This document shows, in pieces, positions 1-12,128 of a DNA stretch of 64,000 nucleotides. Source of the stretch: Maea johnstoni (lineage: Eukaryota > Annelida > Polychaeta > Spionida > Magelonidae). The stretch spans positions 8,428,659 to 8,492,658 of the forward strand of contig OZ012686.1 of assembly GCA_963942565.1 (NCBI GenBank), in the 5' to 3' direction. Made by a program: the position numbers and the translations under genes. The stretch's first letter is position 1. Each line of letters opens with the position of its first letter. The notes beneath the pieces were generated by a model. The model was not told the DNA's origin, searched no databases, and saw nothing but the letters and a program-made list of their open reading frames with translations.

Positions 1-745
1 CACCCCAGACAAAATCCCCTCGTTCCAATATCCCCCTCTAGTAAAATATGTTTTGTACGAATAATCTAAATAAAGTTATAAGTGTTAAGTACTGTTTATG
101 TACTTTTGATTTAAGATATTGAAACGGTATTCAAGTAACTACTGAAAATAAAACTAGATCTGACCATATTAATGAGCAAGTCAATGAGCACTTGATGTAC
201 AAGCATTGAGGTGAGTACTTAATTACTTAAGTTGTGCTTAATTGCTGTTTAGCCTTTAAAATCTAAAATGGACTAAAGGCATTGCAAATAACGGCTGTTC
301 CAGCAGATTCTGGAGGGGGGGGGGGTGCAAATTTTAAATTATTCAACCATAAGCTGCGTATCGCAATTGTCAAGATTTTTGATTGTTTGTATGCGGCCAC
401 GACCCCTAAATTATTTTTTTACTTACACTGTTATAGAGATTGTTTGGGAATATTTTACTGGAGGGCGGATATTGTCCGGGGGATATTGTCCAAGACCCCT
501 AAGTACATGGTCTTTTCTGCAATAGAGTCCTAGGCGCTTTACGCACTATATGGCAAGCCATATCACATACACCTGCTATGGCAAGCCCTACCCACTCTTT
601 TCAACCAAAAGGCCAAATGCACTCTATACGGGGAATGGCAAGCCATACCCCACATCTCACGTATGGCAAGCCCTACCCCACACCAGTCCTTCCTATAATG
701 ACCTTTCTATACATGTGGTACACAGCATTTCCTGAAATGTGCCGA
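1..745. other. Intergenic, AT-rich, with a short degenerate repeat
   Basis: No coding region is supported here. Between about 548 and 690 a motif of the form TATGGCAAGCCNTACCCCA occurs four times at roughly 30-65 base spacing, some copies diverged. A short G tract lies near 316. The rest is ordinary AT-rich sequence downstream of the minus-strand glycosyltransferase gene. Confidence 0.5.
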
Positions 746-1630
746 TCATCTTTGGTGTGAAAGCATGTGTGCCCAGTAATGGTTTGAGAGGGATGAATTC
801 GCGGGCAAGTTGACGTAATTCTCTCTGATCAACTTGTTGCAAGTCCTTTTCTGATTCTGATTCAACGAAACCATGGAACCGCATTTCATCTTGAAATAGT
901 CGATCATGGCGGGATCATAGATGGGCGACAGGTGGGAATAATGCGCCAAATGTGGAGCCGATTTGTTCCCAAATCTCTCCGCGAACAAATAGTACATTTT
1001 TGCCAGCATGAGAGGCCCTGTTGCGGTGAGCACGTGGTTGCCATGTGTTCTGTTGTTTTCCTCAAGATTCCGGATAACAAAGGCGAAAAACTTGTGCTTA
1101 GGTCTGCATCCCATAATGGCAGTAGACGGAAGTGGGTTTTTAAGATTGTGCAGCAAGTATGCATGTGCGTCGTGTTCCCGAGTGATCACACAGGGCACGT
1201 GTTTCAGCCATGGATCTAACGTTTTTAGACTCTCTACATCCAAGTCTAGGTACACACCTCCATATAGGTACAGAATAAAATACCTGACTGCGTCTGCCCG
1301 GTACGCCACTCCCGGATACTCATCATAGAATTTTAGATATTTAGGAAAACGATCCGCGATCAATTGTCGACTTGCAGTTTTGTTCCAAAGTATATACTTC
1401 CAATCTGGGTGATTTTTCTTCCATGAATCCATCCATGGTTTGTAGTGTGGTGGGATACCCTTTCCGTGTTCATCCAGCCAAATTTGGTGGATGATTTTCG
1501 GAATTGAGCCCTCGCCCCTTTCGTGCCCCGGCATCTCCATGTAAACCATGAAGAGAACTGTGCTGAGGCTTGCAATGGTGACGAAACAACCGTGCCACGA
1601 AGGGAGGGATGATGAATGTCTCGTTTCCAT
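746..1630 (-). CDS. Glycosyltransferase family 32 protein (DXD sugar-binding domain), intronless
   Basis: A complete 294-residue open frame. A short cytoplasmic tail is followed by a hydrophobic stretch at about residues 14-31, which fits a type II Golgi membrane anchor. The catalytic region opens with IPKIIHQIW (43-51), the usual start of the Gly_transf_sug domain of OCH1/SUR1-type enzymes. RADAVRY (111-117) and YLYGGVYLDLDVES follow, with the metal and nucleotide-sugar binding DXD at D129 and D131. TGPLM (204-208) and a C-terminal HYWAHML also fit the family. Sequons NKT (83) and NRT (193) suggest a luminal domain. Family members move a hexose from a nucleotide sugar to a lipid or glycan; the donor and acceptor cannot be told here. 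The start at 1630 is the first Met and includes the anchor. There are no introns, so it may be a single-exon lineage copy or an old retrocopy that is still intact. Confidence 0.85.
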   Translation of the reverse strand: METRHSSSLPSWHGCFVTIASLSTVLFMVYMEMPGHERGEGSIPKIIHQIWLDEHGKGIPPHYKPWMDSWKKNHPDWKYILWNKTASRQLIADRFPKYLKFYDEYPGVAYRADAVRYFILYLYGGVYLDLDVESLKTLDPWLKHVPCVITREHDAHAYLLHNLKNPLPSTAIMGCRPKHKFFAFVIRNLEENNRTHGNHVLTATGPLMLAKMYYLFAERFGNKSAPHLAHYSHLSPIYDPAMIDYFKMKCGSMVSLNQNQKRTCNKLIRENYVNLPANSSLSNHYWAHMLSHQR

Positions 1631-2540
1631 TATGTTTTGTTGCGCAAGAAAATATCAGTAAATTCTGAACGCTAACGGACGTAAAACGGTGTTTAATGCA
1701 TACAGGTAGGTGTTCAATGTATTGAGGCTTCTATAAGCCCGTAAAAAGTAACAAAGTAGATTGCTGTTCTGCAAAGAAGTGTTCAACTTTTAAAAATGTT
1801 TACAACGCTTAAAATGGAGGTATTTAACCAACACTAAAATCGGAATTTAAAGCAATACCCACAAATATTAATACATAGTAATTTTGATGTCATAACTCAA
1901 ATTGAGAATTATATGCGAGACAAATCACAATTGAGTATTACCATTGATATTATGGATCCATATAGTTTAGAATCTCGCAGGATTATGGACGTTATGAATA
2001 GCAGAGAACGTTTATGGCGGGTTCTCTAAAAGGGACAAGTCCCAGCCCTCAGACAATAGAATGTAGGTAACCAAGGCACACTATCTTTGCGCTCATTAGG
2101 GTGCCGTACTCGAGATGTTACTGGTTTTACTGATGAAACTCACACGACTTTCGTATCCTTTAGTTTCTAGTTCTTGGATCCCCAGAAGTCAACCTGAGAT
2201 TATTCTACAGGATAGCATGCACTATCATCACTGCTAAAGGTATTCATTGAATCAACCTAAATATTTTCACAAATGAATCCGTATCTTGAGGTTTAGAACT
2301 TCCTTCCTGATAGTACCAGTTTCATGTTAGAGGTAATACTAGTATATCATATGACTATGATTGTGAACCCATTCGTTTATCAGTGATGAATATCCAAAAT
2401 GGCGGCTTAGGGACTTCATCAAGTTAGCAACAGTTTCACTTTGGAGGTAATATCTTGTTTCTAAATCGCTGTGACTGTGAACGTATGTGGTTATCAATGG
2501 TATCCCTAGGCGACTTCAGGTTTTCATCAAGATCCAGCGT
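1631..2540. other. Intergenic; diverged local repeats, no gene seen
   Basis: No coding signal. Three related stretches (about 2350-2400, 2470-2525 and 2870-2925) share a pattern near GTGACTGTGAACGTATGTGG followed by TATCCCTAGGCG. They flank the SINE at 2541 and look like an old local duplication. Confidence 0.4.
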
Positions 2541-2860
2541 GGCCTAGTGATTACGATGCCTAACTCGCAAGCGTGAGTTTGCAGGTTCGAGTCTCGCTAG
2601 ATTCCTAGGCGGGCCGGGTTGTATTGGTCTGGTCGCTATAAACCTGCGACGTTGTGGAGGACTGCCTATGGTTCTAGACCTTCAGCTAAACGATCCATTG
2701 AAACTATTAGTGAAGAGAAATAAATTTCTTCCCGGTTTCGGGTTACAAACTCATCGCGGTATGACCTAATATGTTAAAGCGACGTCAAATCGGGTTACTA
2801 ACTCATCGCGATATGACCTAATCTGTTAAAGCGACGTGAAATCCCAATCCTTCCTTACCT
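2541..2860 (+). repeat. tRNA-derived SINE with duplicated tail
   Basis: The head has a pol III A box like TGGCCTAGTGATTACG near 2549 and a B box GGTTCGAGTCTC near 2603 at tRNA-like spacing. About 130 bases of unrelated body follow. The end holds two tandem copies of a segment of about 58 bases (roughly 2741-2850) containing AACTCATCGCGGTATGACCT. This SINE differs from the more common family seen at 37115. It is not a tRNA gene, because the acceptor stem is not closed. Confidence 0.6.
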
Positions 2861-2929
2861 GCCTCTCATGCTGTGACTGTGAAAGTATGTGGTTATCATG
2901 AGGGATATCCCTAGGCGGCTTTTCTGTAG

Positions 2930-3637
2930 CGCCTGCTCCCAAGAGGAGAGTGAGATGAGGCTGGTACCAAGCTAATCAAAAATCCCATAAAACTTTTACA
3001 TACATCATCATAAACTGGTGCTTTAGTAATCATTCAAATAAATCCCCAACGGTTCACCCGACGTTGAGCATTTCCCTTCTAATTTCCGCTTTGAAAGTAA
3101 ATGTATTTTAAGTTAAAACATTTTTTCCTTGCATGACAAATGTCTTAAAATTGTCCAGCCCAATTTTGGAATTTGGAATTTAGTTTTTCGTCACTTTTAC
3201 TGCGATGTTGCGTCTAAAGCCCAAAACACACTGTAGCAGCGCAGCGCAGCAAAACACAGCAATTCACACTGTAGCAGCAAAATTTTGCCGCCAAAAAGGC
3301 ATAATAGTGTTTAAATCGTTTTCCTTAAAATTACGTCAATGTGGCCGAAAAAATTGAATGCTTGATCTTTCGATTTTAAAAAAATAATCGATACAAATAG
3401 TCTTCGCATCTGAACCCTACTACATGTAGTTACACAGAGCTTGCTCTATAGCCTTGAGCTTCAACAGCTATCCCCAGGCTATTGGGCTGGTCTTAATGTC
3501 GAGCCCCGCTACAACTGAAATGATTTAGTTCACATCCAAGAAATGTGCAGATTATGTTGCTTCATTTCCTGACATATCTATAATACACTTGCCAAGTATA
3601 GGTTAAGATGGCGATGTAAAGAACAACACAGTGTAAT
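2930..3637. other. Intergenic; SINE-tail-like fragment only
   Basis: No gene. A piece near 3160-3205 (TTTTTCGTCACTTTT) resembles the 3' tail of the SINE family seen at 37115 and 47122, in reverse orientation and without the body. A GCAGC-rich patch lies near 3232-3285. Confidence 0.3.
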
Positions 3638-4084
3638 CCCGGAGGGGGGGGGGGGGGGGGGGGTGGGCGCATACGCTCATTATCAAAATTTAAAAATACC
3701 CCTAAAGCACTGATTTCTGGCCAAAAAAACACCCTTATTTAATAAAACGCTGATTTTTTCCACTTAATAAACACCCCTTCTTTTATCAAAACACTGACAT
3801 TGGATGAACGGGAGCACGTATTTTAACTTAAGATTTTATAATCCTCTGCGTGTTTAGCGGCAGCAAACTCGGAAGCCCAGTCACTTCGGCAGTCACTCGG
3901 CATCAGAGCCGCGTATATTTCGTAGATTGTAAGGGGATTTTGACCCCCATACTTCGTACCTGGGTACAAAAAAGTACCCTTCTTTTACAAAATCGCGGAC
4001 ATGCGGAGGTCTTAAAAAAAGACCCCTTCTTCCGCGAAATACGTAACGCGGGTGCGCCCCCCCACCTGAGTGCCCCCGCCGGGA
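3638..4084. mobile_element. G/C-ended inverted-repeat element (MITE-like)
   Basis: The left end TCCCGGAGGGG and the right end CCCCCGCCGGGA are inverted copies, and both continue inward into GTGGG / CCCAC and GCGCA-like sequence. A run of 20 G lies at 3644-3663. The interior has degenerate repeats of AAAACACTGATTTTT and AATACCCCT type. The flanks read GTGTAA and GTATAA, a possible 6-base duplication with one mismatch. There is no transposase. Confidence 0.45.
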
Positions 4085-4803
4085 GTATAATATATGGATC
4101 ATCTCATTTGTGGCCATTTATTACATCCCTGTTAGGTGTATCTTCCCCTCAAGAGGATTGCCGCCCTCAAACGACAATCCTCTCTCGGGGAAGTTATTCC
4201 TGGTGTACACTCAACAGGGATAGCATATTTGTATAATGGCAATTACAAGAATTGATTAGGTTTGATTTTTTAGGTACTTATTGGACATTTTAGATCAAAA
4301 TCCTTATGCAGACGCCTGACTAGCTTGTCAGCAAGATACCTCATGAACAGCTTCATGTAACCTTTCAAATTTTCAGTGATCCATTTTTATGGCAAAAACG
4401 TGAATTGATTAGGTTTTGGTAACCTTTGAGTTATTGAACAGCAAAATGCATTTGAGAATTTTCCTAAATCAAGCTGCTCTCCACTTCTATTCATGGTCCA
4501 TTGCACTTAGATTTTGCTAAACCTGGATATATTTCAAACTTTGCTTTCGGCTGTTATGTATCAATATCCCTATACTGCTCAAGACTAACTTTCTGCGAGA
4601 TATCTCAAAAATATTCAGTGACATATATCCTTTAAAAAATATGGGATCCGTTTGTATGCATTCCCATCATTGACTGGATTTCAGTATTCTTTTATATATG
4701 TTTGAGGTCATTCTGGGATTTGTATGATAAAGATACTTTTTTTGGAGGGCCTCTAATTGTAACATTACTGCAACAAAATAAATACTTTGAGTGTATGTGT
4801 GTG
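4085..4803. other. Intergenic, no gene seen
   Basis: AT-rich sequence. A 128-codon open stretch ends at 4236, but it overlaps the inverted-repeat element and has no protein-like composition. Nothing else is supported. Confidence 0.4.
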
Positions 4804-5642
<839 letters not shown>

Positions 5643-8430
5643 CGAGTGGGTCCGATTTGCTAATATAACGATCCGTTAATATTTGTTCTATTTGGTATTC
5701 AAAATGCGTATCTAGTCACAATTACACATGGCCTAAAACTAAACACATAGTGTTTATTTCACTGTTGTTGGATACTTTTTGGGGCTCTTTTTTATAAACA
5801 CATGTTTGGGTGTTTATGATACTTAGTTTATTTTTTTAAGAGTAGTCGCTGATACCATTATAAACACAGTGTTACTATCGAATTTTTGTGTTGTAAACAC
5901 TCACTGCATGTTTGTCTTCTCTTAGGTATATTTTTCAACCCATGCAATTCTTTAAAAAAAAAATTCTCCTCTTTTTCCACATAAAAATAAATAATTTAAA
6001 AAATATTTATACATTTTTTATCAATGGAAATATTATTATTATTATTATCATTATTACTATTATCATTATTATCATTTGTATGACTGTATCATATTACAAT
6101 ATTTTAAAGTTAATCCATAAGAAAATTCCTCAAGTATGTTCAAACTTGAACATGACAGGAAATGGTCACATAGAACTTTTTAAAGTCACTAGTTACAACT
6201 TTCACCCTCAAGAGCACGCTTAAACTCCTATACTAAGCTGCAAGCCGGTGTATCATATACTTTACCTAAATATACCACTTTTTTGTAGTTATTTCCAATA
6301 AAACCGCTTTTATACTAAATTTTCCACTGCAAGTGGAAATCTTTAAAACTGTCTATTCTTGCGGTAACACCCCTTCTACACTGCCACAGCTGACTGCATT
6401 TGACCCATAACGATAAGGACCTGCACGGCCTGTACCTGCCAGATAGATAGCGTTCTCTGGGGAGAGCGAACGGCAGGAAGCATAGCGGTAGCACAGTGTG
6501 CCTTCGCCGGGGAGTGTCCGCGACGGTACCCTATGTGCACATTTCCTGTAATGAAACGAGTCAGGTTATCAAGTTTTGAGTTCATTGAATCTTGTAACAC
6601 CATCTGCTGGACGTTTTTAAAACTAATTTTAAAGAGGGCTATGACGTCACGAACGCTGAACGAGTAGACGACGTGGGGAGTGCGCGGAGGAGCGTGTGAG
6701 CCAAATACGAGTTCTGTTTTGATTGGGGGGGAGGGGGGCACGTCTGATCGACTGTCCATTCACTCATAATCAAACAGGCTCAAGTTAGGACAATCATCTT
6801 ACTCTATTTCGTCTATGAGCGTGTTTGAACAGTGTTGACAGAGGCTCGGATCTCCACAGGATCAGGCAAGAAGTACATAACCTGACATTTTGGGTAGATC
6901 TATACAGTATTTTATAAATCAGACATGCAATGCGACTGACCGCCACTGTGGCCCTTCCTTATCATGCAATCAGGATTCACTAATCAGTGAATCACATTAG
7001 TATTATAGATCATCTAGTTGTATAGTCTGTCTGACTTGAGTTGGCTAACCGCTTTTTCCTCTTTTAACCACTAAAAGTTTGTTTTTGCCTTCCAAACTTG
7101 GCAAACGTCTTTGCAGCACTACCGTGTGTATGTACAAACATACTTTTTGTCTCGACTCCGCAAAATGTTTATTTTGCTCATTAGGTCCCATTGTAAAATT
7201 TGCCTAAGTATTGCAAACAATTGACAACAGTGCAAACACGCGAGATCGTCAGAATTCTCAAATGGTTCTCAGTGCAATCTATGCCACGTTAATTTTGAAA
7301 GTGTTAAGATATTAATTGTGCGATTTTCACCAAGTCACAAATGACATCCATCAGAAATCAAACGTATATATAATTTAGTCTGATAGTTTCAAGGTCGTTG
7401 TGTCAATGTCCACAGCTGATCTCCACATCTCATGTCATAGGTGCAGCAACAAGGGTCACCCTCTGTTGGCCGGCGTGTGACAGGAATCATTTAGTTAATA
7501 TAAATGTGTATAGTTTTATGGGATGAAGAGATATTGTGTTTCATGTCATTATCCCGATTAGCATGAAACTTAATTTTAGTGCCAGTTTGATATCTTTGTA
7601 AATACCAGCAAAGGAGACACAAGGGATTGTATCTAAGATATATTTCATTTTGATTGAATTTGTATGGGGCGCCGTTTGTAACATCTAGAATTCTGTCGAC
7701 AGAATACAATTCTGTTGGACAGAATACAATTCTGTCCAACATAATTGTATTGTATTGTATTGTATTGCACAATTATTTTTTTTTCGTTGAGATTCAGGGC
7801 TCGATTTTTTTCTATCATTTCAAGGCTCAATAAAAAAAAATTCGAAGATTTTGAGGGCTCATTTTTTTCATCACTTTCAGGGACGTAGGGTGTCTAAGTC
7901 CGTATGCCATTGGCACACAGGGGCTGGCCGCTGGTGGCGCACTGCCATTTCGGCGGGGGGAGTGTAGGCCGCCAGAATCGAAAGGGTTGTAGATGCCCTG
8001 AGATGCATTATCATCCTTAACTGAGGCCCAAATGAGTGGTTTCAGATGAAATTTTTTTCTGTTTTGTGAAAGCAATTGACCATTTTTTACCTTTTTTATT
8101 TGGTGTGCAGGGCTGCCCGCCCATGGTGCATTTCCATTACGGTGGGGGTCTGTAATTCTGAACCTGCAGTGAATTTAACCTTTGAAAGTAATGAGATTAT
8201 GTCATTTGAGTGAAAAGGTGTAAATATTGAAATGATGTAGAATATGGGTTGACAAAGGATGGTTGGCAATTATATTCTATACCTGATAACACTCAAGAAT
8301 CACGAGATACACCTTGTTATATGAATATGCTGCAGTGAGGTGTGTTTCACTACTGTCGGCAAACGTCATGAAAAAATCGTGAAATTTCATAGATCTGTGA
8401 AAATGTCGTGAAACAGGATCGTGAAAAAAA
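5643..8430. repeat. Tandem array unit 0: short copy without the Helitron
   Basis: This 2.8-kb copy matches the 5.95-kb units in two blocks (5643-about 6046 and about 6047-8430) but lacks the 3.47-kb Helitron that sits between them in units 1-3. The junction region (TATCATTATTACTATTATC, about 6045-6063) is the unoccupied target. Unit 0 also keeps about 307 bases (roughly 6429-6735) missing from all other units, has extra bases near 5660-5690, and lacks about 45 bases found at 8489. It is visibly more diverged from units 1-3 than they are from each other, so it is the oldest or least homogenised copy. Confidence 0.85.
7021..7255 (+). mobile_element. One-armed copy of the TATAGTCTGTCTGAC fold-back family
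   Basis: Matches the left arm and centre of the intact fold-back element at 58521-58934: the start TATAGTCTGTCTGACT, then GACTCCGCAAAATGTTTATT, then CACGCGAGATCGT at the loop. The right arm is missing. The same partial copy recurs in the other units near 12970, 18911 and 24862. Confidence 0.55.
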
Positions 8431-10033
8431 CGCGTGGGTCCGATATTTTGTATTCAAAATGCGTATCTAGTCACAATTACACATGGCCACACTCTAAAAA
8501 CAAGCGCCTAAAATAAACATGTTTTAGTGTTTAAAACTAAACACATAGTGTTTATTTCACTGTTGTTGGATACTTTTTGGGGTTCTTTTTTTATAATCAC
8601 ATATTTGGGTGTTTATGATACTTAGTTTATTTTTTTAAGAGTAGTCGCTGATACCATTATGAACACATAGTGTTAATATCGAATTTTTGTGTTTTAAACA
8701 CTCACTGCATGTTTGTCTTCTCTTAGGTATATTTTTAAACCCATGAAATTCTTGTAAGAATTTTTTTCTCCTCTTTTTCCAAATAAAAATAAATAATTAA
8801 AAAAACATTTATACATTTTTATCAATGGAAATATAATTATTATCATCATTATCTATATATTAATACCCTTATTTTGAGTTCGTTCTATACAGTTTTCTTA
8901 GCAGCTTTGCCATGCCGGGCTGCACTGCCATTGTGATTGTTTTGCCTTGGGTTTCCTATTGGTCAGGAAACTTTTGCTTTTTTGAAATTTTGGCATTTAA
9001 TGCCTTTATTCTTGAAAAATGGTCCCGTTGCCAATGGCGATGCCTGATACAATGTATTTCATCCACTGTGGTAAACTGAATCTATAAAACTTATACAATG
9101 TTGCTCTCCCCCTCTTTCAACTCTATCTATAAAATTATACAATGTTGCAAAACTCTACACCATACAGCATCAGGGTGATAGGGAGAATGAGTGCATGCGT
9201 ACTCAGACCTGTGGTGTTACAACTCTCCTCTTTCCCGCTACATCTGTCTGTCTTTCTATCCCTCTTACCTCTCTCTCCTTCAATACTCTCTCCTATGTCT
9301 CTGCCTGTCTCTTGCTTTAGTCTTTCAGATGGCCATAGCTTTTGTCATCAATCTTCATAATATGTTTTCTTATTGAATACTTAAATTTGTATGGTTTGGG
9401 CGATCGAATGGGCCCACCACAATATAAAATATTATTTCAAGCTGGCTGTGTCAAACCATTTTCTCTCCCAGTGCTATATTGTCATTGTGCACTCTGTGTC
9501 TTTCTGTATAGGCTATATCCTTTTAACTTGATTTTTCTTTTCTTTTTTCTTCCCTTTAGCATTTGTTCCATCCCTTTTTTCATCATGTCTCACTGAGTAG
9601 GCCTACTGTATTAACCACTTATTTTTATTATTTCCTCTGTATTTCTTTTGCTTATTTAGCAATTTCTGTTCTTCCTCTTCCCACTTTTTGTTTTGTGTTT
9701 TTATTTGCATTTGGGAATTTACTTCTTTTTAGTTTGCCCCTCCAATGTTTATCACTTTTATATCCTCTGTTTGTTTTTTTTATTTTCTATTTCCTATATT
9801 TTATAGCACTTATATTTCCTTTCTTGCATTCACTGTACATTTTTTTCCCTCTCCCATGTTGTTTTCTTATATTTGTAATTTCTGTACTCATACTTTTGCA
9901 TGTTCTTATTTACATTCTGTGCTTTCTTTTTGATCTCCACTCCCATATTTCTTTCTTGCATCCTCCTTCCATGACCTACTATTTTTTTTGGCATGTTCTC
10001 TCTCTCATATTGTATATATCATTTATTTAATTT

Positions 10034-10077
<44 letters not shown>

Positions 10078-10080
<3 letters not shown>

Positions 10081-11477
10081 TTACAAATACCATCATTAGG
10101 GGACATCACCCAAAAATTCAACCATTAGGGGACATTATAAAATTGTCTTTTTGGGGGGCTCTTAATGTCTGTAGACTGTTGTATGTTTGCAAGTGAACCA
10201 CATATTATGTTTGCAGAAGGTATGATACATCTAGGCTGACAATAGGCAAAATATACATGAAGGTCCCCTAAAGTATGTCCCCTAAGATACATGTGATTTG
10301 GGTCATGCAAAAAGCTTACCATTAGGGGACCTCGACTATATATACAATGTATATGTATATATATACATTGTATATATATATGTATCCACTGACAAATCCG
10401 ATCATTAGGGGACCTTGAATACATATATACATATATTTACTAACAAATTGCATTATAAAGGGGACATATATACCAAAACAACAATTTGGGGAGGGGGGGG
10501 GGCTACCCGTAGGTGGTCAGCTATTCGAGTGTAGTGAGATTGACCTATCTGCACCAGTCGTGTGGTCGCGGGCGCCCTGTTTCCACACAACTTCGTGTGT
10601 CCCTCAATCCAAAAATTCACCTCTTGAATTGAGTCTTTCTGGGTGGTGTTTTACAGTATATGTTTACACATGTATATATATATATAAATATATACAATAT
10701 GATACATATATTGGACCCATATGTTTATGCAGGATTCGACATAAACACTCACCGCGGCTCATCTGCCGGGAAAAGTGCTTACGAGCGCCGGGCAATCAGC
10801 TGCCGAGCTGGTTCGTTTGATCAGTGGAGGTTTATTCCAATGATCATTGAAAAGAAGTCTGGCAAGTGCCCATGTAAACTTTTTGTGCAGACCGGACCCA
10901 TTTTCAGCCATTTTCAGGCTCCTAAAGTACGTCCCCTAAGATACATGTGATTTGGGTCATGCAAAAAGCTTACCATTAGGGGACCTCGACTATACATACA
11001 ATGTATATGTATATATATACATTGTATATATATATGTATCCACTGACAAATCCGATCATTAGGGGACCTTGAATACATATATACATATATTTACTAACTT
11101 TTTTTTATTAATCCATATATTTACATTCATAAATGCATTAATCACACAAATAGAAATTCAATAACAATATCCCCGAATTTGTGCCTAATATATTTCCATT
11201 TTATGTCATTTTTACTAATATTTCGTAGGTCCCCTAATGGTAAAAGTTTAAAAATTTCGATCACAAATTTCCACTATTTAACTGCGAAGTTATGGAAACG
11301 TGGAGACGCATCTAAATCTTTATTCAATTATGTTCATTCTTAGTTATTCATTATAGGCAACAAAGTCCTGGTCTCCATGAAAACTGGTTAAGGACATTAG
11401 GGGACTTGGCTCTTGTACCATTAGGGGACCATGTCCCCTAACCCTACTCCAAATGTCCCCTAATGGTGGCATTCGTA

Positions 11478-11480
<3 letters not shown>
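10078..11480. mobile_element. TA-flanked element with ATTAGGGGAC motif array, copy 1
   Basis: Nested in (TA)n inside Helitron copy 1. The left end TACTTACAAATACCATC and the right end, read in reverse as TAGTACGAATGCCACC, both run into ATTAGGGGACAT. The motif ATTAGGGGAC or its complement recurs about a dozen times through the element. Two direct repeats of about 178 bases (roughly 10266-10440 and 10921-11098) are almost identical. There is no coding frame. Ends at TA suggest Tc1/mariner-type mobilisation, by inference only. Confidence 0.6.
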
Positions 11481-11561
<81 letters not shown>

Positions 11562-11567
<6 letters not shown>

Positions 11568-11767
11568 AACACGAAATTTCCGCGTGTGTTTATATATAGC
11601 GTACTTAGCGTGTGGTTCCGCTTCGCTATATATAAAAACGCTGTACTTTTTTATTACTGTACTGGCGCTGTCAGCGGCGGCTATCTTCGCTAACATAAAG
11701 ATACGTTATGATGCAAAACTCCCCAATTCGCTATACTTGGGACACGCGTGAATTTCGTGTTCTACAG
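11562..11767. mobile_element. 206-base mariner-type MITE, copy 1
   Basis: Terminal inverted repeats CTGTAGAACACGAAATT / AATTTCGTGTTCTACAG are flanked by TA on both sides, within a TA microsatellite. The interior has a secondary palindrome TATATAGCG...CGCTATATA. There is no coding capacity. The TA duplication and short size fit a Tc1/mariner-type MITE. Confidence 0.8.
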
Positions 11768-11969
11768 TATATATATATATATATATATCAAGCCCTATAC
11801 TTTTCAACTTATATTAGCAATCCTTGAAATTCATTTGGCATTTAATCATCAAACCTCTCCTTGGAATTTCATTGGCATGCAGACATCATAACTGCTTGCC
11901 CACTTGCCGTTGCATTTGAAATTTGGAAAAAAAAATGTTGCTTTTTCTAGCATATAGTGGCTGAGTTGT

Positions 11970-12128
11970 GTGACTAGCCAGTTATAACTGGTGGAGGAAG
12001 CTGGAGTAATTAGCGAAAACCACCGCCTAATGCCAAGTCACTGGCAACTTTCTCATGCCGTGACTGGGATTCGTACCCGCACAGGGGTGAGAGTCAGCTA
12101 GCAGTCTTAGACCACAGGGCAGATTGAC
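11970..12128 (-). repeat. tRNA-derived SINE (common family) nested in Helitron copy 1
   Basis: Reverse-oriented copy of the SINE family that is complete at 37115. The conserved core (AAAGTTGCCAGTGACTTGG, then GGCGGTGGTTTTCGC) and a decayed B box (GGGTACGAATCCCAG on the minus strand) are visible. It is diverged, so it entered before the array expanded. Confidence 0.65.

Noticed and set aside
3850-4236. 128-codon plus-strand frame
   Set aside because: Overlaps the G/C-ended inverted-repeat element and has no recognisable motif.
6376-6759. 127-codon minus-strand frame in unit 0
   Set aside because: Mostly lies in the 307-base segment deleted from other units; no protein-like composition.
7491-8075. 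Minus-strand frames of 61-93 codons repeated in every unit
   Set aside because: They cross palindromic and TATTG-repeat sequence, have no domain, and are identical only because the units are identical.
9142-10030. 72- to 155-codon plus-strand frames, repeated in units 2 and 3
   Set aside because: They come from pyrimidine-rich Helitron filler (Phe/Leu/Ser-rich), with no domain. Repetition reflects the array, not conservation.
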